A stretch of 64,000 nucleotides of DNA. Source: an uncultured Clostridia bacterium (GTDB lineage Bacteria > Bacillota > Clostridia > Christensenellales > CAG-917). A program made the translations under genes and the position numbers. Positions 1 through 7,421 of this stretch are shown here, in pieces. The notes below the pieces were generated by a model, which was not told the DNA's origin, did not search any database, and was given only the letters and a program-made list of their open reading frames with translations. Numbering within the stretch: the stretch's first letter is position 1; every line of letters begins with the position of its first letter. The stretch lies in the NCBI GenBank assembly GCA_934277645.1, contig CAKQUX010000002.1, forward strand, positions 248,001 through 312,000, given 5' to 3'.

Positions 1-612
1 TGGTTCGGAGTCGCTGACATAACGGGCGCGTATATGGCAGGACTTATGTTGTCCGGACTTAAAGAGTCGAACTATATCGACAGAAAAGCGGACGTCAACT
101 GTTATATGATTTTTGCTCCTGTTTTCTTTGCGAACATCGGCATAAATACCGATTTCAGCGGAATGACGGGAACGGTTGCGGCTTTTGGAATATGTTACGT
201 TTTGGTGGCAATGCTCGGCAAGGTCATCGGTTGCGGAGCGGGCGCATTGATGTGCAGATACAGCTTTAAAGACTCGATGGCGGTCGGCGTCGGAATGATG
301 GTCAGAGCGGAAGTCGTTTTGGTTTGCGCACAAAAGGGCGTTGATTGCGGAATGGTCGATCCTGCTATTATGCCTTTTGTGCTTATCTTGATTATCGTTT
401 CGAGCTTACTTGCGCCACTTATTTTGAAACTGTTTTACAAAAACGAAAAAGTCGAGCCGCAATTCCTTGACGGAGCGATGCCGAACGTTTCCGAAAATAC
501 TGCGTTGCCAAACGACAGCGAGCGCATAAGAGTTGTCACAAGCGAAAATCAACTCGACCATGATTTTTCCGAACACGCCGAAGAACCGAAGCAAGACGAA
601 AAAGAAGATTAG
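1..612 (+). CDS. Cation:proton antiporter, C-terminal part (5' end outside window)
   Basis: The frame is open from base 1, so the gene starts upstream of the window. The visible 203 residues hold several hydrophobic helices with small-residue-rich stretches (FFANIGINTDF, GKVIGCGAGAL, GVGMMVRAEVVLVCAQKG), typical of the second half of the CPA2 Na+/H+ or K+/H+ exchanger fold. After the last membrane helix (near FVLILIIVSSLLAPLILKLF) comes a hydrophilic, acidic cytoplasmic tail of about 55 residues. The family exchanges monovalent cations for protons across the cell membrane. The ion cannot be told from this fragment. A terminator hairpin lies about 190 bp after the stop, after an A-rich stretch. 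Confidence 0.8.
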   Translation, partial: WFGVADITGAYMAGLMLSGLKESNYIDRKADVNCYMIFAPVFFANIGINTDFSGMTGTVAAFGICYVLVAMLGKVIGCGAGALMCRYSFKDSMAVGVGMMVRAEVVLVCAQKGVDCGMVDPAIMPFVLILIIVSSLLAPLILKLFYKNEKVEPQFLDGAMPNVSENTALPNDSERIRVVTSENQLDHDFSEHAEEPKQDEKED

Positions 613-794
613 TCGACAAAAAATCTAAGCGAGAAGAAGGAAGAAATTCAGAAAACAAATCAATTTAAAAATCGAACTTAAAAAAACTTTAAAGACCGTA
701 TTGTATAAATCGATAGCGATAGCAAAATCGAAGCATACGCAAATAACATAAAGCAAAGCTAATCATAAAGTAAAACTAAGTTCAAAACAAATGT

Positions 795-842
795 AAAAAA
801 AAGTCCGACGGCGATAAATACGCCGTCGGGCTTTCCTTTTTT
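795..842. terminator. Bidirectional terminator between antiporter and rubrerythrin
   Basis: A perfect 9-bp stem (805-813 with 821-829, CCGACGGCG) and a 7-base loop are flanked by an A-run on the left and a T-run on the right. It can serve both converging genes. Confidence 0.85.
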
Positions 843-851
843 AAGAAGAAA

Positions 852-1394
852 TTATTTAAAATATCTGTTGTAAAGACCTTGGAATGCTTTTCCGTGACGA
901 GCTTCGTCACGAGCCATTTCGTGAACGGTGTCGTGAATAGCGTCAAGATTTAATTCTTTCGCTCTCTTTGCAAGGTCGGTTTTGCCCATAGTTGCGCCGT
1001 TTTCGGCTTCTATTCTCATTTCGAGATTTTTCTTGGTGCTGTCGGTAATGACTTCGCCGAGAAGTTCTGCAAATTTTGCGGCGTGTTCCGCTTCTTCATA
1101 AGCAGCCTTTTCCCAATAAAGTCCGATTTCAGGATAGCCTTCGCGATGCGCGACTCTTGCCATAGCAAGATACATTCCGACTTCGGTACATTCACCGTTA
1201 AAGTTTGCTCTGAGGTCGTCGATGATATCTTGTCTTGCGCCTTTAGCAACGCCGACGGCGTGTTCTGCCGCCCAACTCATAGCCGAGTCTTGCTTTACGA
1301 ATTTCTCCGCAGGGGCTTTGCATTGCGGACATTGCTTTGGCGGTTCGGTTCCTTCATAAACGTAACCGCATACTGAACATACAAATTTTGCCAT
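852..1394 (-). CDS. rbr: Reverse rubrerythrin (rubredoxin domain N-terminal)
   Basis: A 180-residue non-haem iron protein that reduces hydrogen peroxide (and oxygen in clostridial relatives), using electrons passed through a rubredoxin centre. Residues 1-35 hold the rubredoxin-type Fe(Cys)4 site, with pairs CSVCGY and CPQCKAP. The rest is a ferritin-like four-helix bundle with diiron ligand motifs EEAEH and DEARH. This domain order is the reverse of classical rubrerythrin and matches the revRbr type of clostridia. It has a clear AAGGAG site upstream. It lies 100 bp downstream of perR on the same strand, so read-through from the perR promoter is likely. This fits PerR control of peroxide defence. 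Confidence 0.93.
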   Translation of the reverse strand: MAKFVCSVCGYVYEGTEPPKQCPQCKAPAEKFVKQDSAMSWAAEHAVGVAKGARQDIIDDLRANFNGECTEVGMYLAMARVAHREGYPEIGLYWEKAAYEEAEHAAKFAELLGEVITDSTKKNLEMRIEAENGATMGKTDLAKRAKELNLDAIHDTVHEMARDEARHGKAFQGLYNRYFK

Positions 1395-1495
1395 AGTTTT
1401 ATTCTCCTTGAATTTTAATTTATTTAAAAACTTATTTTTTGTGTGCCGAGTTTAATTAGGGCTTTACATAGTTTGCTTTCATCGCTTTTTGATGA

Positions 1496-1879
1496 CTACC
1501 AGTCTTTGCAGTCTTTGCATAGTCCTACAAAGATTACGTCGGCTTGCTCAATCGAAACCTGATGCTTTTGTGCAGTCAAGTCGACGATTTGTTGCACTTC
1601 ATCAAAATCGAGGTCGAAACATTCGCCGCAACGCTTGCAATAAAAGTGAGAATGATTTTTGACCGTTTTGTCAAATCTGTCGGGGCGGTCGGGAACGACA
1701 ATCTTTTTGATTTTACCCGATTCCGAAAGCTGATTAAGATTTCGATAAACGGTTCCCAAACTTACCGACGGAAGCTGTTGTTTCACTCTGCCGTAAATCG
1801 TTTCGGCGGTAGGGTGGTCGCACGAGTTTGACACCACGTCGAATATTATTTCTTTTTGTTTTGTTGAACGCATTTCCAT
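1496..1879 (-). CDS. perR: Fur-family peroxide regulator PerR
   Basis: A 127-residue metalloregulator: N-terminal winged helix (residues about 1-75) and C-terminal dimerisation and metal domain. The HSHFYCKRCGEC stretch and the terminal LCKDCKDW supply the two CxxC pairs of the structural zinc site. The RFD motif just before the His cluster matches the Asp that marks PerR rather than Fur. The family represses oxidative-stress genes and is inactivated when peroxide oxidises a metal-binding His. The promoter lies about 110-140 bp upstream and carries a 7-1-7 palindrome over its -10. No Shine-Dalgarno sequence is visible; the ATG six bases further in (giving MRSTKQ) is an alternative start. A separate Fur or Zur function cannot be excluded. 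Confidence 0.88.
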   Translation of the reverse strand: MEMRSTKQKEIIFDVVSNSCDHPTAETIYGRVKQQLPSVSLGTVYRNLNQLSESGKIKKIVVPDRPDRFDKTVKNHSHFYCKRCGECFDLDFDEVQQIVDLTAQKHQVSIEQADVIFVGLCKDCKDW

Positions 1880-1993
1880 AATCGTTAGTTGTGAATATAT
1901 TCCGTTAAAGCATTTGCTATGGTCGCAAACCGATGAGTCACAGACGATATAGTTGTTGATGATTTTTGCTTAACAGTAATAATTCCTATTAGC

Positions 1994-2022
1994 AATATAT
2001 CATAATGATAAATGCTTGTCAA
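1994..2022 (-). promoter_or_regulatory. perR promoter
   Basis: Reading leftwards: -35 TTGACA (2022-2017), 17-bp spacer, -10 TATATT (1999-1994). The predicted start near 1987 gives a leader of about 108 nt. This promoter and leader account for most of the 324-bp gap between perR and lepB; nothing else is seen there. Confidence 0.8.
1997..2011. promoter_or_regulatory. PerR/Fur-type 7-1-7 operator overlapping the perR -10
   Basis: The minus strand reads TTATCAT-T-ATGATAT, a near-perfect inverted repeat with a 13-bp perfect palindromic core (1998-2010). It matches 11 of 14 defined positions of the PerR box TTATAAT-N-ATTATAA and overlaps the -10 element, a position suited to autorepression. Confidence 0.65.
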
Positions 2023-2203
2023 CAATAATTTTAAAAAACATTTAAAAATTTTTAAACCTATTGAAACTAAAAGTAAAAATATAAAACAGAAAGTGAAATG
2101 ATAAAATTCGGAAATGAAAACATGAAAATTGAAAGCAAGTAAAGTTTTGTGTAGCAATAGGGCGGTGCTAATTAAATAGGACGATATTAGTAAAATGTCA
2201 AAG

Positions 2204-2794
2204 TCAATACTTGATGATTTCAAGAGTTTTGTTTTCTCTGACAATCATAAAAGCGACGCCGTTTATTTCGTCAAGGCTTATTTGACCAATGCTTCGACTG
2301 TCGTGCGAGACGTTGCGGTTGTCGCCCAAAAGATAGACGTAGCCGTTTTTCACAGTGAACTCTTCGACTTGCAACGGCGAAAAGCCCGAGTACATAATTT
2401 TGTTTTCTTTGCTTAAATATTCGCCGTTTTCCTTAACGCCGTTTACGTAAAGGACGCCGTCTACGATTTTAACTTTGTCGCCGCCTATTGCCACGGCTCG
2501 TTTTATAAAAGTTTTGTTTTCGCTCTTAACGGTTGCGACGACGATATTGCCGCGTTTTACTTTTCTCACTTTGTCCACGATGACTTTATCTCCGTCGGTA
2601 TAATCGTTGTCTTTGCCGCCGTTCAGATACGGGAGCATAGACGTGCCGTCAACGATGAAAGATTCGGTGACGACAGCAAGAGCGATAACCACGGCAAGAA
2701 GAGCAACCAAAAAAACGGAAATAACAATCGTTGCGGTTAATTTCCGTTTGTTTTTTTTCGGTTCTGAAACTTCAAGCTCTTCAAATTCGTTCAT
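2204..2794 (-). CDS. lepB: Signal peptidase I
   Basis: A 196-residue membrane serine protease that cleaves signal peptides of exported proteins on the outer face of the membrane. A basic N-terminal region precedes one membrane helix (about residues 20-43). The catalytic Ser is about residue 52 in DGTSMLP and the catalytic Lys about residue 98 in TFIKRAVAIGGD. Box E, GDNRNVSHDSRSIG, is intact. The start lies 7 bases after the stop of the esterase-like gene, so the two are probably co-transcribed. No clear ribosome-binding site is present. A TATAAT hexamer overlapping the upstream stop codon lies 6 bases before the ATG, with only a weak -35. Confidence 0.93.
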   Translation of the reverse strand: MNEFEELEVSEPKKNKRKLTATIVISVFLVALLAVVIALAVVTESFIVDGTSMLPYLNGGKDNDYTDGDKVIVDKVRKVKRGNIVVATVKSENKTFIKRAVAIGGDKVKIVDGVLYVNGVKENGEYLSKENKIMYSGFSPLQVEEFTVKNGYVYLLGDNRNVSHDSRSIGQISLDEINGVAFMIVRENKTLEIIKY

Positions 2795-2801
2795 AAAAGT
2801 A

Positions 2802-4457
2802 TTATATCCAAATTATGTTGTTTAGTATAACGCCTGCAACGTTTTTGAAAACGGTTATCTGCGTGTCGGAAAACAGACCGAGCGGCTTGCCGTCTTCCGA
2901 TTTGAAATCGGACGGGGTCAGCAAAACCTTTTGCCAGCGTTCGCCGCCTTTGAGCGAGCATTTCGCAACGTACGACGCACCCGTATAAATAGAAGTGAGC
3001 TGAATTCTGATATCGCGTTGCGACGGACTGTAAAAGTCGATTTTTAAAATGCTTGCTTTGTCTTTTGCGAAGTCCGACTTCATAAGATTGTTTGTCGTAA
3101 GATATCCGCTGTCTACGCTTACGCCTTTTATTCCGAAAGGTCCTTTTTTAAGTTTAAGGTCGTCTTCGTCAACGATAACGGAAAACGTTCTCGGCGCAAA
3201 ACTCGCAATACCTTTTTTGTTGGTATAAACAATTCGGTTGCTTTCGATGACGGCAGGGGCTTGTTTTACTCCGTCAAATTTATCTCTCGAAATCGAAGTT
3301 ATAAGCGTGGAAACAACCACTCCGTTGTACGTCACGTTTGCAAAAGCCGACAGCTTTTCGTTGTTGTCGAAAGGGACGACGTCATAAATGTGTTTAAAGC
3401 CGTCTATATTGTCTTCTTCTAACGAGAACCAATCTCGTATCGGAGCAGGGGCGTTGTCATACGAAATAAAAGTTTCGATGCAGTCGCAGTCGGAGTTCGT
3501 GTCCACAGTCAAAGTCAGTTTGTCACCGTCGACGTTAAACGCTATGGTAGGAAGCGGCAATTTTTCCGCCTCCGACTTAAATGCAGAGTCCGCCCATTTA
3601 AGCAAGCCTAAAAAACAGTCTTTGGCGAGTTGCTTGTTTGTTCTCGGCGAAATGGACAAAATTTTAGACGGCGAAGATATGCCTGCCATAATTTCGTTCG
3701 CTTTGTCGATGCTCGCAAAATCGTTGTTTGTGCTGGTTGCATAGGCGATAGGGCAAGAAATGAAATGCGCATAAGTTTCGGGACAGATGCCTGAAACCCA
3801 AGCTCTTTCTTCTTCCGACTCTAAAAGGGAAGTATCCTTTTTGCCGTAATTATTGTAACCGCAACCCATAACAGGCATAGCCGCATGGACTCTGCCGTCG
3901 ATGCCTGCCACAATCCAAGCAAGTTGCGCGCCGTGTATGTAGCCGACGACGTTTATTTTTTCGTTGTCGACAAGAGTTTGCTCGCTGATTAAAGTGATGG
4001 CGCGTCTTGCGATTTTAGACCACACAAACCAAGGCGTAACTCTTGCCGATTCGCCCATATATCCGAGATTATTCTTTGCGTTTTCATAAGATGCAAATTT
4101 TAACGATTCGGGGAAAGAAGTTCTCGTTTCGCGCGACGTGACAAAACCCGCGTAATCCAAAATAAAGACGACGTAACCGTTTTTTACAAAGAGTTTTTCA
4201 ATTTCGTCAAAGGCGGTATTTTCGCTGAGATTTGCGAGAAAAAGAACGGCGGGACGTTTTTCATTCAGGTGTTGGTCGTGAATCATTTTGCAATAGGCTC
4301 TGACCTTGCCGTCGGCGACCGTTTCCGCCGTGAAAAACATTTCCGTTTCCAGACAATCGTTTTTTAATTGACACTTTTCGACGTATGTTTCAAGCGGCTC
4401 CTTAACAGGGTTGAAACTTTCCCATACTTCCGTAGGCGTCATAAATCTAATTTCCAT
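2802..4457 (-). CDS. Alpha/beta-hydrolase (acetylxylan-esterase-like), probably inactive
   Basis: About 551 residues. The first half resembles large alpha/beta-hydrolases of the acetylxylan-esterase type: a core strand (PAVLFLANL), an oxyanion region (GYVVFILDYAGF) and a nucleophile-elbow region ending in WIVAGIDGRVHAAMPV. The expected Gly-x-Ser-x-Gly elbow reads GYIHG, so the catalytic Ser position is Ile. The second half looks like beta-sandwich modules and has no motif I recognise. There is no signal peptide. The start is set at the ATG at 4457: a strong promoter sits so close that a mRNA would begin at or next to this ATG, and the upstream TTG in frame lies within the promoter. It probably forms an operon with lepB. 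Substrate unknown. Confidence 0.6.
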   Translation of the reverse strand: MEIRFMTPTEVWESFNPVKEPLETYVEKCQLKNDCLETEMFFTAETVADGKVRAYCKMIHDQHLNEKRPAVLFLANLSENTAFDEIEKLFVKNGYVVFILDYAGFVTSRETRTSFPESLKFASYENAKNNLGYMGESARVTPWFVWSKIARRAITLISEQTLVDNEKINVVGYIHGAQLAWIVAGIDGRVHAAMPVMGCGYNNYGKKDTSLLESEEERAWVSGICPETYAHFISCPIAYATSTNNDFASIDKANEIMAGISSPSKILSISPRTNKQLAKDCFLGLLKWADSAFKSEAEKLPLPTIAFNVDGDKLTLTVDTNSDCDCIETFISYDNAPAPIRDWFSLEEDNIDGFKHIYDVVPFDNNEKLSAFANVTYNGVVVSTLITSISRDKFDGVKQAPAVIESNRIVYTNKKGIASFAPRTFSVIVDEDDLKLKKGPFGIKGVSVDSGYLTTNNLMKSDFAKDKASILKIDFYSPSQRDIRIQLTSIYTGASYVAKCSLKGGERWQKVLLTPSDFKSEDGKPLGLFSDTQITVFKNVAGVILNNIIWI

Positions 4458-4463
4458 AACCAA

Positions 4464-4492
4464 ATTATACAACGAATAAGCGTTTAAGTCAA
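4464..4492 (-). promoter_or_regulatory. Promoter of the esterase-like gene (leaderless)
   Basis: -35 TTGACT (4492-4487), 17-bp spacer, -10 TATAAT (4469-4464), then six bases and the ATG at 4457. Transcription should begin at or within a base of the start codon. Confidence 0.85.
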
Positions 4493-4724
4493 TTTTTATA
4501 TCGAATGATAAAAAAATTACCGATTGGTAAAAAACGGACTTTAAAAACCAAATTCGATATTTAAAATTAAGTTTATTAAGTTTACAAAATTTTATTTGTT
4601 ATTAGTCTATCGCCTACATATTAAAGCGGCAAGATACTTTAAGGATAGGCAAAACAATCGGACGCAAAAAGCGAGAACCTTTATATGGCGCAATGAATAT
4701 TATATAAAAGTTTTGGAGGTGGTT

Positions 4725-5096
4725 ATGGACTATCTTTTGCCCGATGACGACACAATGGAAAAAATGGCGGCGGAATATGCGGCAATAAGGCGAAACGCTT
4801 CGGTTTTATCAAACGGCGAAAAAGCAGAAAGAGCGCGCATTGACGACGTAGAAAAAACTGCGCCGAAGGTATCTGCGATGAAAAATAAAAACAACGAAAC
4901 CGAAAACGGAACTTCAAGCGGAAGCGACAACGAAAACGCCGCTTCGAACGACGATACGCAACTCGGCAGCGACTTGCCGAGGAACACGCCTGAAAGCAAC
5001 GACGAAACGTCCTTGACGGAACAAAATCCGAAGTTTAACCGCCGAGTAAGAAACACTATGGTGATACTTATGCTTTTAAGGTCGCTTAGAGATTAA
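4725..5096 (+). CDS. Small acidic hypothetical protein
   Basis: A 123-residue protein starting at an ATG behind an excellent GGAGGT site (the reading frame is open further upstream but without a site). Residues about 45-105 are a low-complexity polar stretch rich in Asn, Glu, Asp and Ser and likely disordered. The C-terminus is short, basic and hydrophobic (NRRVRNTMVILMLLRSLRD). No signal peptide or membrane helix of normal length is seen. I do not recognise the family. It is a single-gene unit facing the end of the ger operon, with a hairpin terminator candidate about 120 bp downstream. Confidence 0.6.
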   Translation: MDYLLPDDDTMEKMAAEYAAIRRNASVLSNGEKAERARIDDVEKTAPKVSAMKNKNNETENGTSSGSDNENAASNDDTQLGSDLPRNTPESNDETSLTEQNPKFNRRVRNTMVILMLLRSLRD

Positions 5097-5116
5097 GCCG
5101 AATTTTGAGTAGGGTT

Positions 5117-5216
5117 TAGCATTAAAACATAAAACGACAGCATTGCAAAAACCCGGAAAGGTTTTGCAGATATGTGTAGCATTAAAACATAATTAAAACA
5201 TAATTGATAGCATTAC
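5117..5216. repeat. Short direct repeats and a hairpin downstream of the acidic gene
   Basis: The 13-mer AGCATTAAAACAT occurs twice (first near 5119, again near 5178), and AGCATT recurs before each of two hairpins. The first hairpin is GCAAAAACC...GGTTTTGC (about 5144-5166). Confidence 0.5.
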
Positions 5217-5245
5217 AGCCGCCTGAAAGGCGGCGTATATTTTGC
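5217..5245 (+). terminator. Terminator candidate after the acidic gene
   Basis: Stem GCCGCC/GGCGGC (5218-5223 with 5229-5234), loop TGAAA, followed by an interrupted T-rich stretch. A weak terminator for the rightward gene. Confidence 0.5.
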
Positions 5246-5251
5246 TACAAA

Positions 5252-6385
5252 CTAACTTTTGACAAGCGAAATTTCAACTTCGGGTTTAAACTGAGCCGAG
5301 TCTAAAACGTGCGACAAGTCGGCGCTAAGTCCTTCGCTTTGCCAAACGAGATTTTTAATCATAAGGAAATCGGAGCCGCTTGATTTTGAAAGATTGAAAG
5401 CATCGCTGAGTTTGTTTTCAAGTTCTTGTTTGAGTTTTTTCGTAAACGTTTCTTTGAATTCTTTCGACAGCAAATATTCGCTGAAATTTACGCTTTCGAT
5501 TTCTTTTATGGCAACGTCGGCAGACAGTTTTGCCGAAACTTTGTTGTTTTCGTATTTCATTTTGGTTTTAGATTTTACGATTTGATATTCGATTTTATAA
5601 TCATCGTAAACAATCGACAAATTAGCTTCCGAAATCTGCTTGCGCATAAGATTGACTGCGCCGACGGCGTTTTCGTCAAGCGTAACAATCGAACCGCCTT
5701 TTGTCACGGCGAAGTTGCTTTTCAAGTCGGGCGCGACGTATTTGCCGTTGCCTTTTGAACTTGACAAAATCGAATCGTCGTCTAATTCTATCGGTCTACA
5801 AACGGGGACAAGCACTGTTTCCGATTTCGAAGAGTAGTCGGTTAAAAACGTATTGATGTGTGTTTTTGTGACAAGTCCGCGTTTTTCGGTGAGCAATCTC
5901 GATTGAAGATAAAACGTCATTACGTCGGCGGTCGGAACTCTCAGTTTCATAATGCTTTCGGGAGCGTCGTCAGTTGCGACAAGCACTGCGTTTAGCGGCA
6001 AAAGCCAGCTTGTCGTAAGGTTTACGAGATAGCTGTCGGGGCCGTGTAGAAGAGCAACTTTTGACAGCATAACTATGTTGCAGTGTGCAAGCGACAAAAC
6101 GTGTCCCGTTTTTGATCCGATATTGTTCAGAGCTTCCGAAACGGTGGACGCTTTGTCCGTAATCGTCGCGAACGTGTCCGCGCTTGAACTTTCCGACGCG
6201 TCGCCCGACGACGGCGAAACGATTTGCGCAGTGACGACGTAGTTTACGCCGTCATAATCGATACCTAACATACAAACAAGGTTTCTTTCCGAAATGGAAA
6301 ACGTGCTGACCGTTCTTCCGAGAAAGGTTAATACGACGACGAAAATTATAATGATCAAAGATTTAAATTTGAACGCTTTTCGCAT
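5252..6385 (-). CDS. gerAC: Ger(x)C-family spore germination protein (C subunit)
   Basis: A 377-residue subunit of a spore germinant receptor, normally a lipoprotein on the outer face of the spore inner membrane. An N-terminal hydrophobic segment (about residues 8-28) is followed by the family-typical opening ISERNLVCMLGIDYDG. The rest fits the Ger(x)C fold (e.g. AHCNIVMLSKVALL). Unlike the classical GerAC, there is no lipobox Cys: the region reads FLGRTVSTFS where LxGC is expected, so it may be held by an uncleaved helix. It starts with an AAGGAG site and overlaps the gerAB end by 23 bp; it is the last gene of the operon. Confidence 0.87.
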   Translation of the reverse strand: MRKAFKFKSLIIIIFVVVLTFLGRTVSTFSISERNLVCMLGIDYDGVNYVVTAQIVSPSSGDASESSSADTFATITDKASTVSEALNNIGSKTGHVLSLAHCNIVMLSKVALLHGPDSYLVNLTTSWLLPLNAVLVATDDAPESIMKLRVPTADVMTFYLQSRLLTEKRGLVTKTHINTFLTDYSSKSETVLVPVCRPIELDDDSILSSSKGNGKYVAPDLKSNFAVTKGGSIVTLDENAVGAVNLMRKQISEANLSIVYDDYKIEYQIVKSKTKMKYENNKVSAKLSADVAIKEIESVNFSEYLLSKEFKETFTKKLKQELENKLSDAFNLSKSSGSDFLMIKNLVWQSEGLSADLSHVLDSAQFKPEVEISLVKS

Positions 6386-7421
6386 TTTTTCTCCTTTTTA
6401 TTGCAAGTATTATGACCAGCAAAATAGGCAGAGCCGTTACAAGCCCAAACATAACGTAGCCGAAAACTCCGACTGCGTTTTCGATTATTACGTCATATCG
6501 TTTGATTGCGACGTAAGGTATGATTAAAGCAAGAATGGAAAACACGGTGACAACGGAACGCTTTTTGACTATTCTGCATCCTGCTTCCGTCATTGCCCAG
6601 AACACCAGACCGCCTTCGATAAATCCGCCGATTGTCCAAGGAACGATGCTCAGCCATTGAAGTCGTCCGAGTACCGCAGACAGCTGATTGAATACGGAAA
6701 GGTTTACAAGTATATTGTCGGCAATCGCCAAAGCGTCGCCGAAAATGGCAATGGACAGCATAGTGATTATACAAATCAAAGCGTAACTTATGCCGATAAA
6801 AATCGGAAGGACGCCCTTTTTGCTTTTTTTGATTTTGACGAATAAAAACGGCAAAGCGTCGCCAAACCATAAACCGTAACCGAAACCGCTTTTGAATATG
6901 GTGAGAGAGTCGGTCGCCAAAAACGGTTTTAAGCGATCGAAGTTGAAATTCGCATCAAGGAACGCAAGAAGCAAAAACAGGCATACTCCCGAAAAGAAAA
7001 CGAAAAATTCTCCGCAACGGGCAATCGAGCGTATTCCCTTTATTGCAAGATACGCAATCGGAGTCACAAGCGTAATTATGATGATGTAAAGCGAAATCGA
7101 GTCGAACATAAAGTTCGTTACGAAGTTTGCCATAAACGCAAGATAGACGAAGAGTTTTGCAAAGAAAAAGAAATACAGCGCAACGCAAACGGGATATCTG
7201 ATTTTCGATTTGTCGAGCAATTCTACGCCGCCACGTTCGACAAAAACGTAGACAAGGCAAAACAAAACTATTTCCACAAGCGTCATAAAAATCATAGCCA
7301 AAAATACCGAAGTCGAAATATCTCTTGCCCACAGCGCAGGTAGAGAAGACAACTTTACGGCAGTTGACGAAAGAAATATTAAGATTGCCATCTGGCGAGT
7401 GTAGATAGTGTTGTCTTGCAT
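6363..7421 (-). CDS. gerAB: Spore germination permease (GerAB type)
   Basis: A 352-residue polytopic membrane protein of the amino-acid/polyamine/organocation superfamily, the B subunit of germinant receptors that senses small molecules in the spore inner membrane. About ten hydrophobic segments span the whole length. The N-terminus (IYTRQMAILIFLSSTAVKL) fits the family. It has an AGGAG site, overlaps the gerAA stop by one base (TAATG) and overlaps gerAC by 23 bp, so all three subunits are translationally linked. The germinant cannot be deduced. Confidence 0.88.
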   Translation of the reverse strand: MQDNTIYTRQMAILIFLSSTAVKLSSLPALWARDISTSVFLAMIFMTLVEIVLFCLVYVFVERGGVELLDKSKIRYPVCVALYFFFFAKLFVYLAFMANFVTNFMFDSISLYIIIITLVTPIAYLAIKGIRSIARCGEFFVFFSGVCLFLLLAFLDANFNFDRLKPFLATDSLTIFKSGFGYGLWFGDALPFLFVKIKKSKKGVLPIFIGISYALICIITMLSIAIFGDALAIADNILVNLSVFNQLSAVLGRLQWLSIVPWTIGGFIEGGLVFWAMTEAGCRIVKKRSVVTVFSILALIIPYVAIKRYDVIIENAVGVFGYVMFGLVTALPILLVIILAIKRRKNAKSVQI

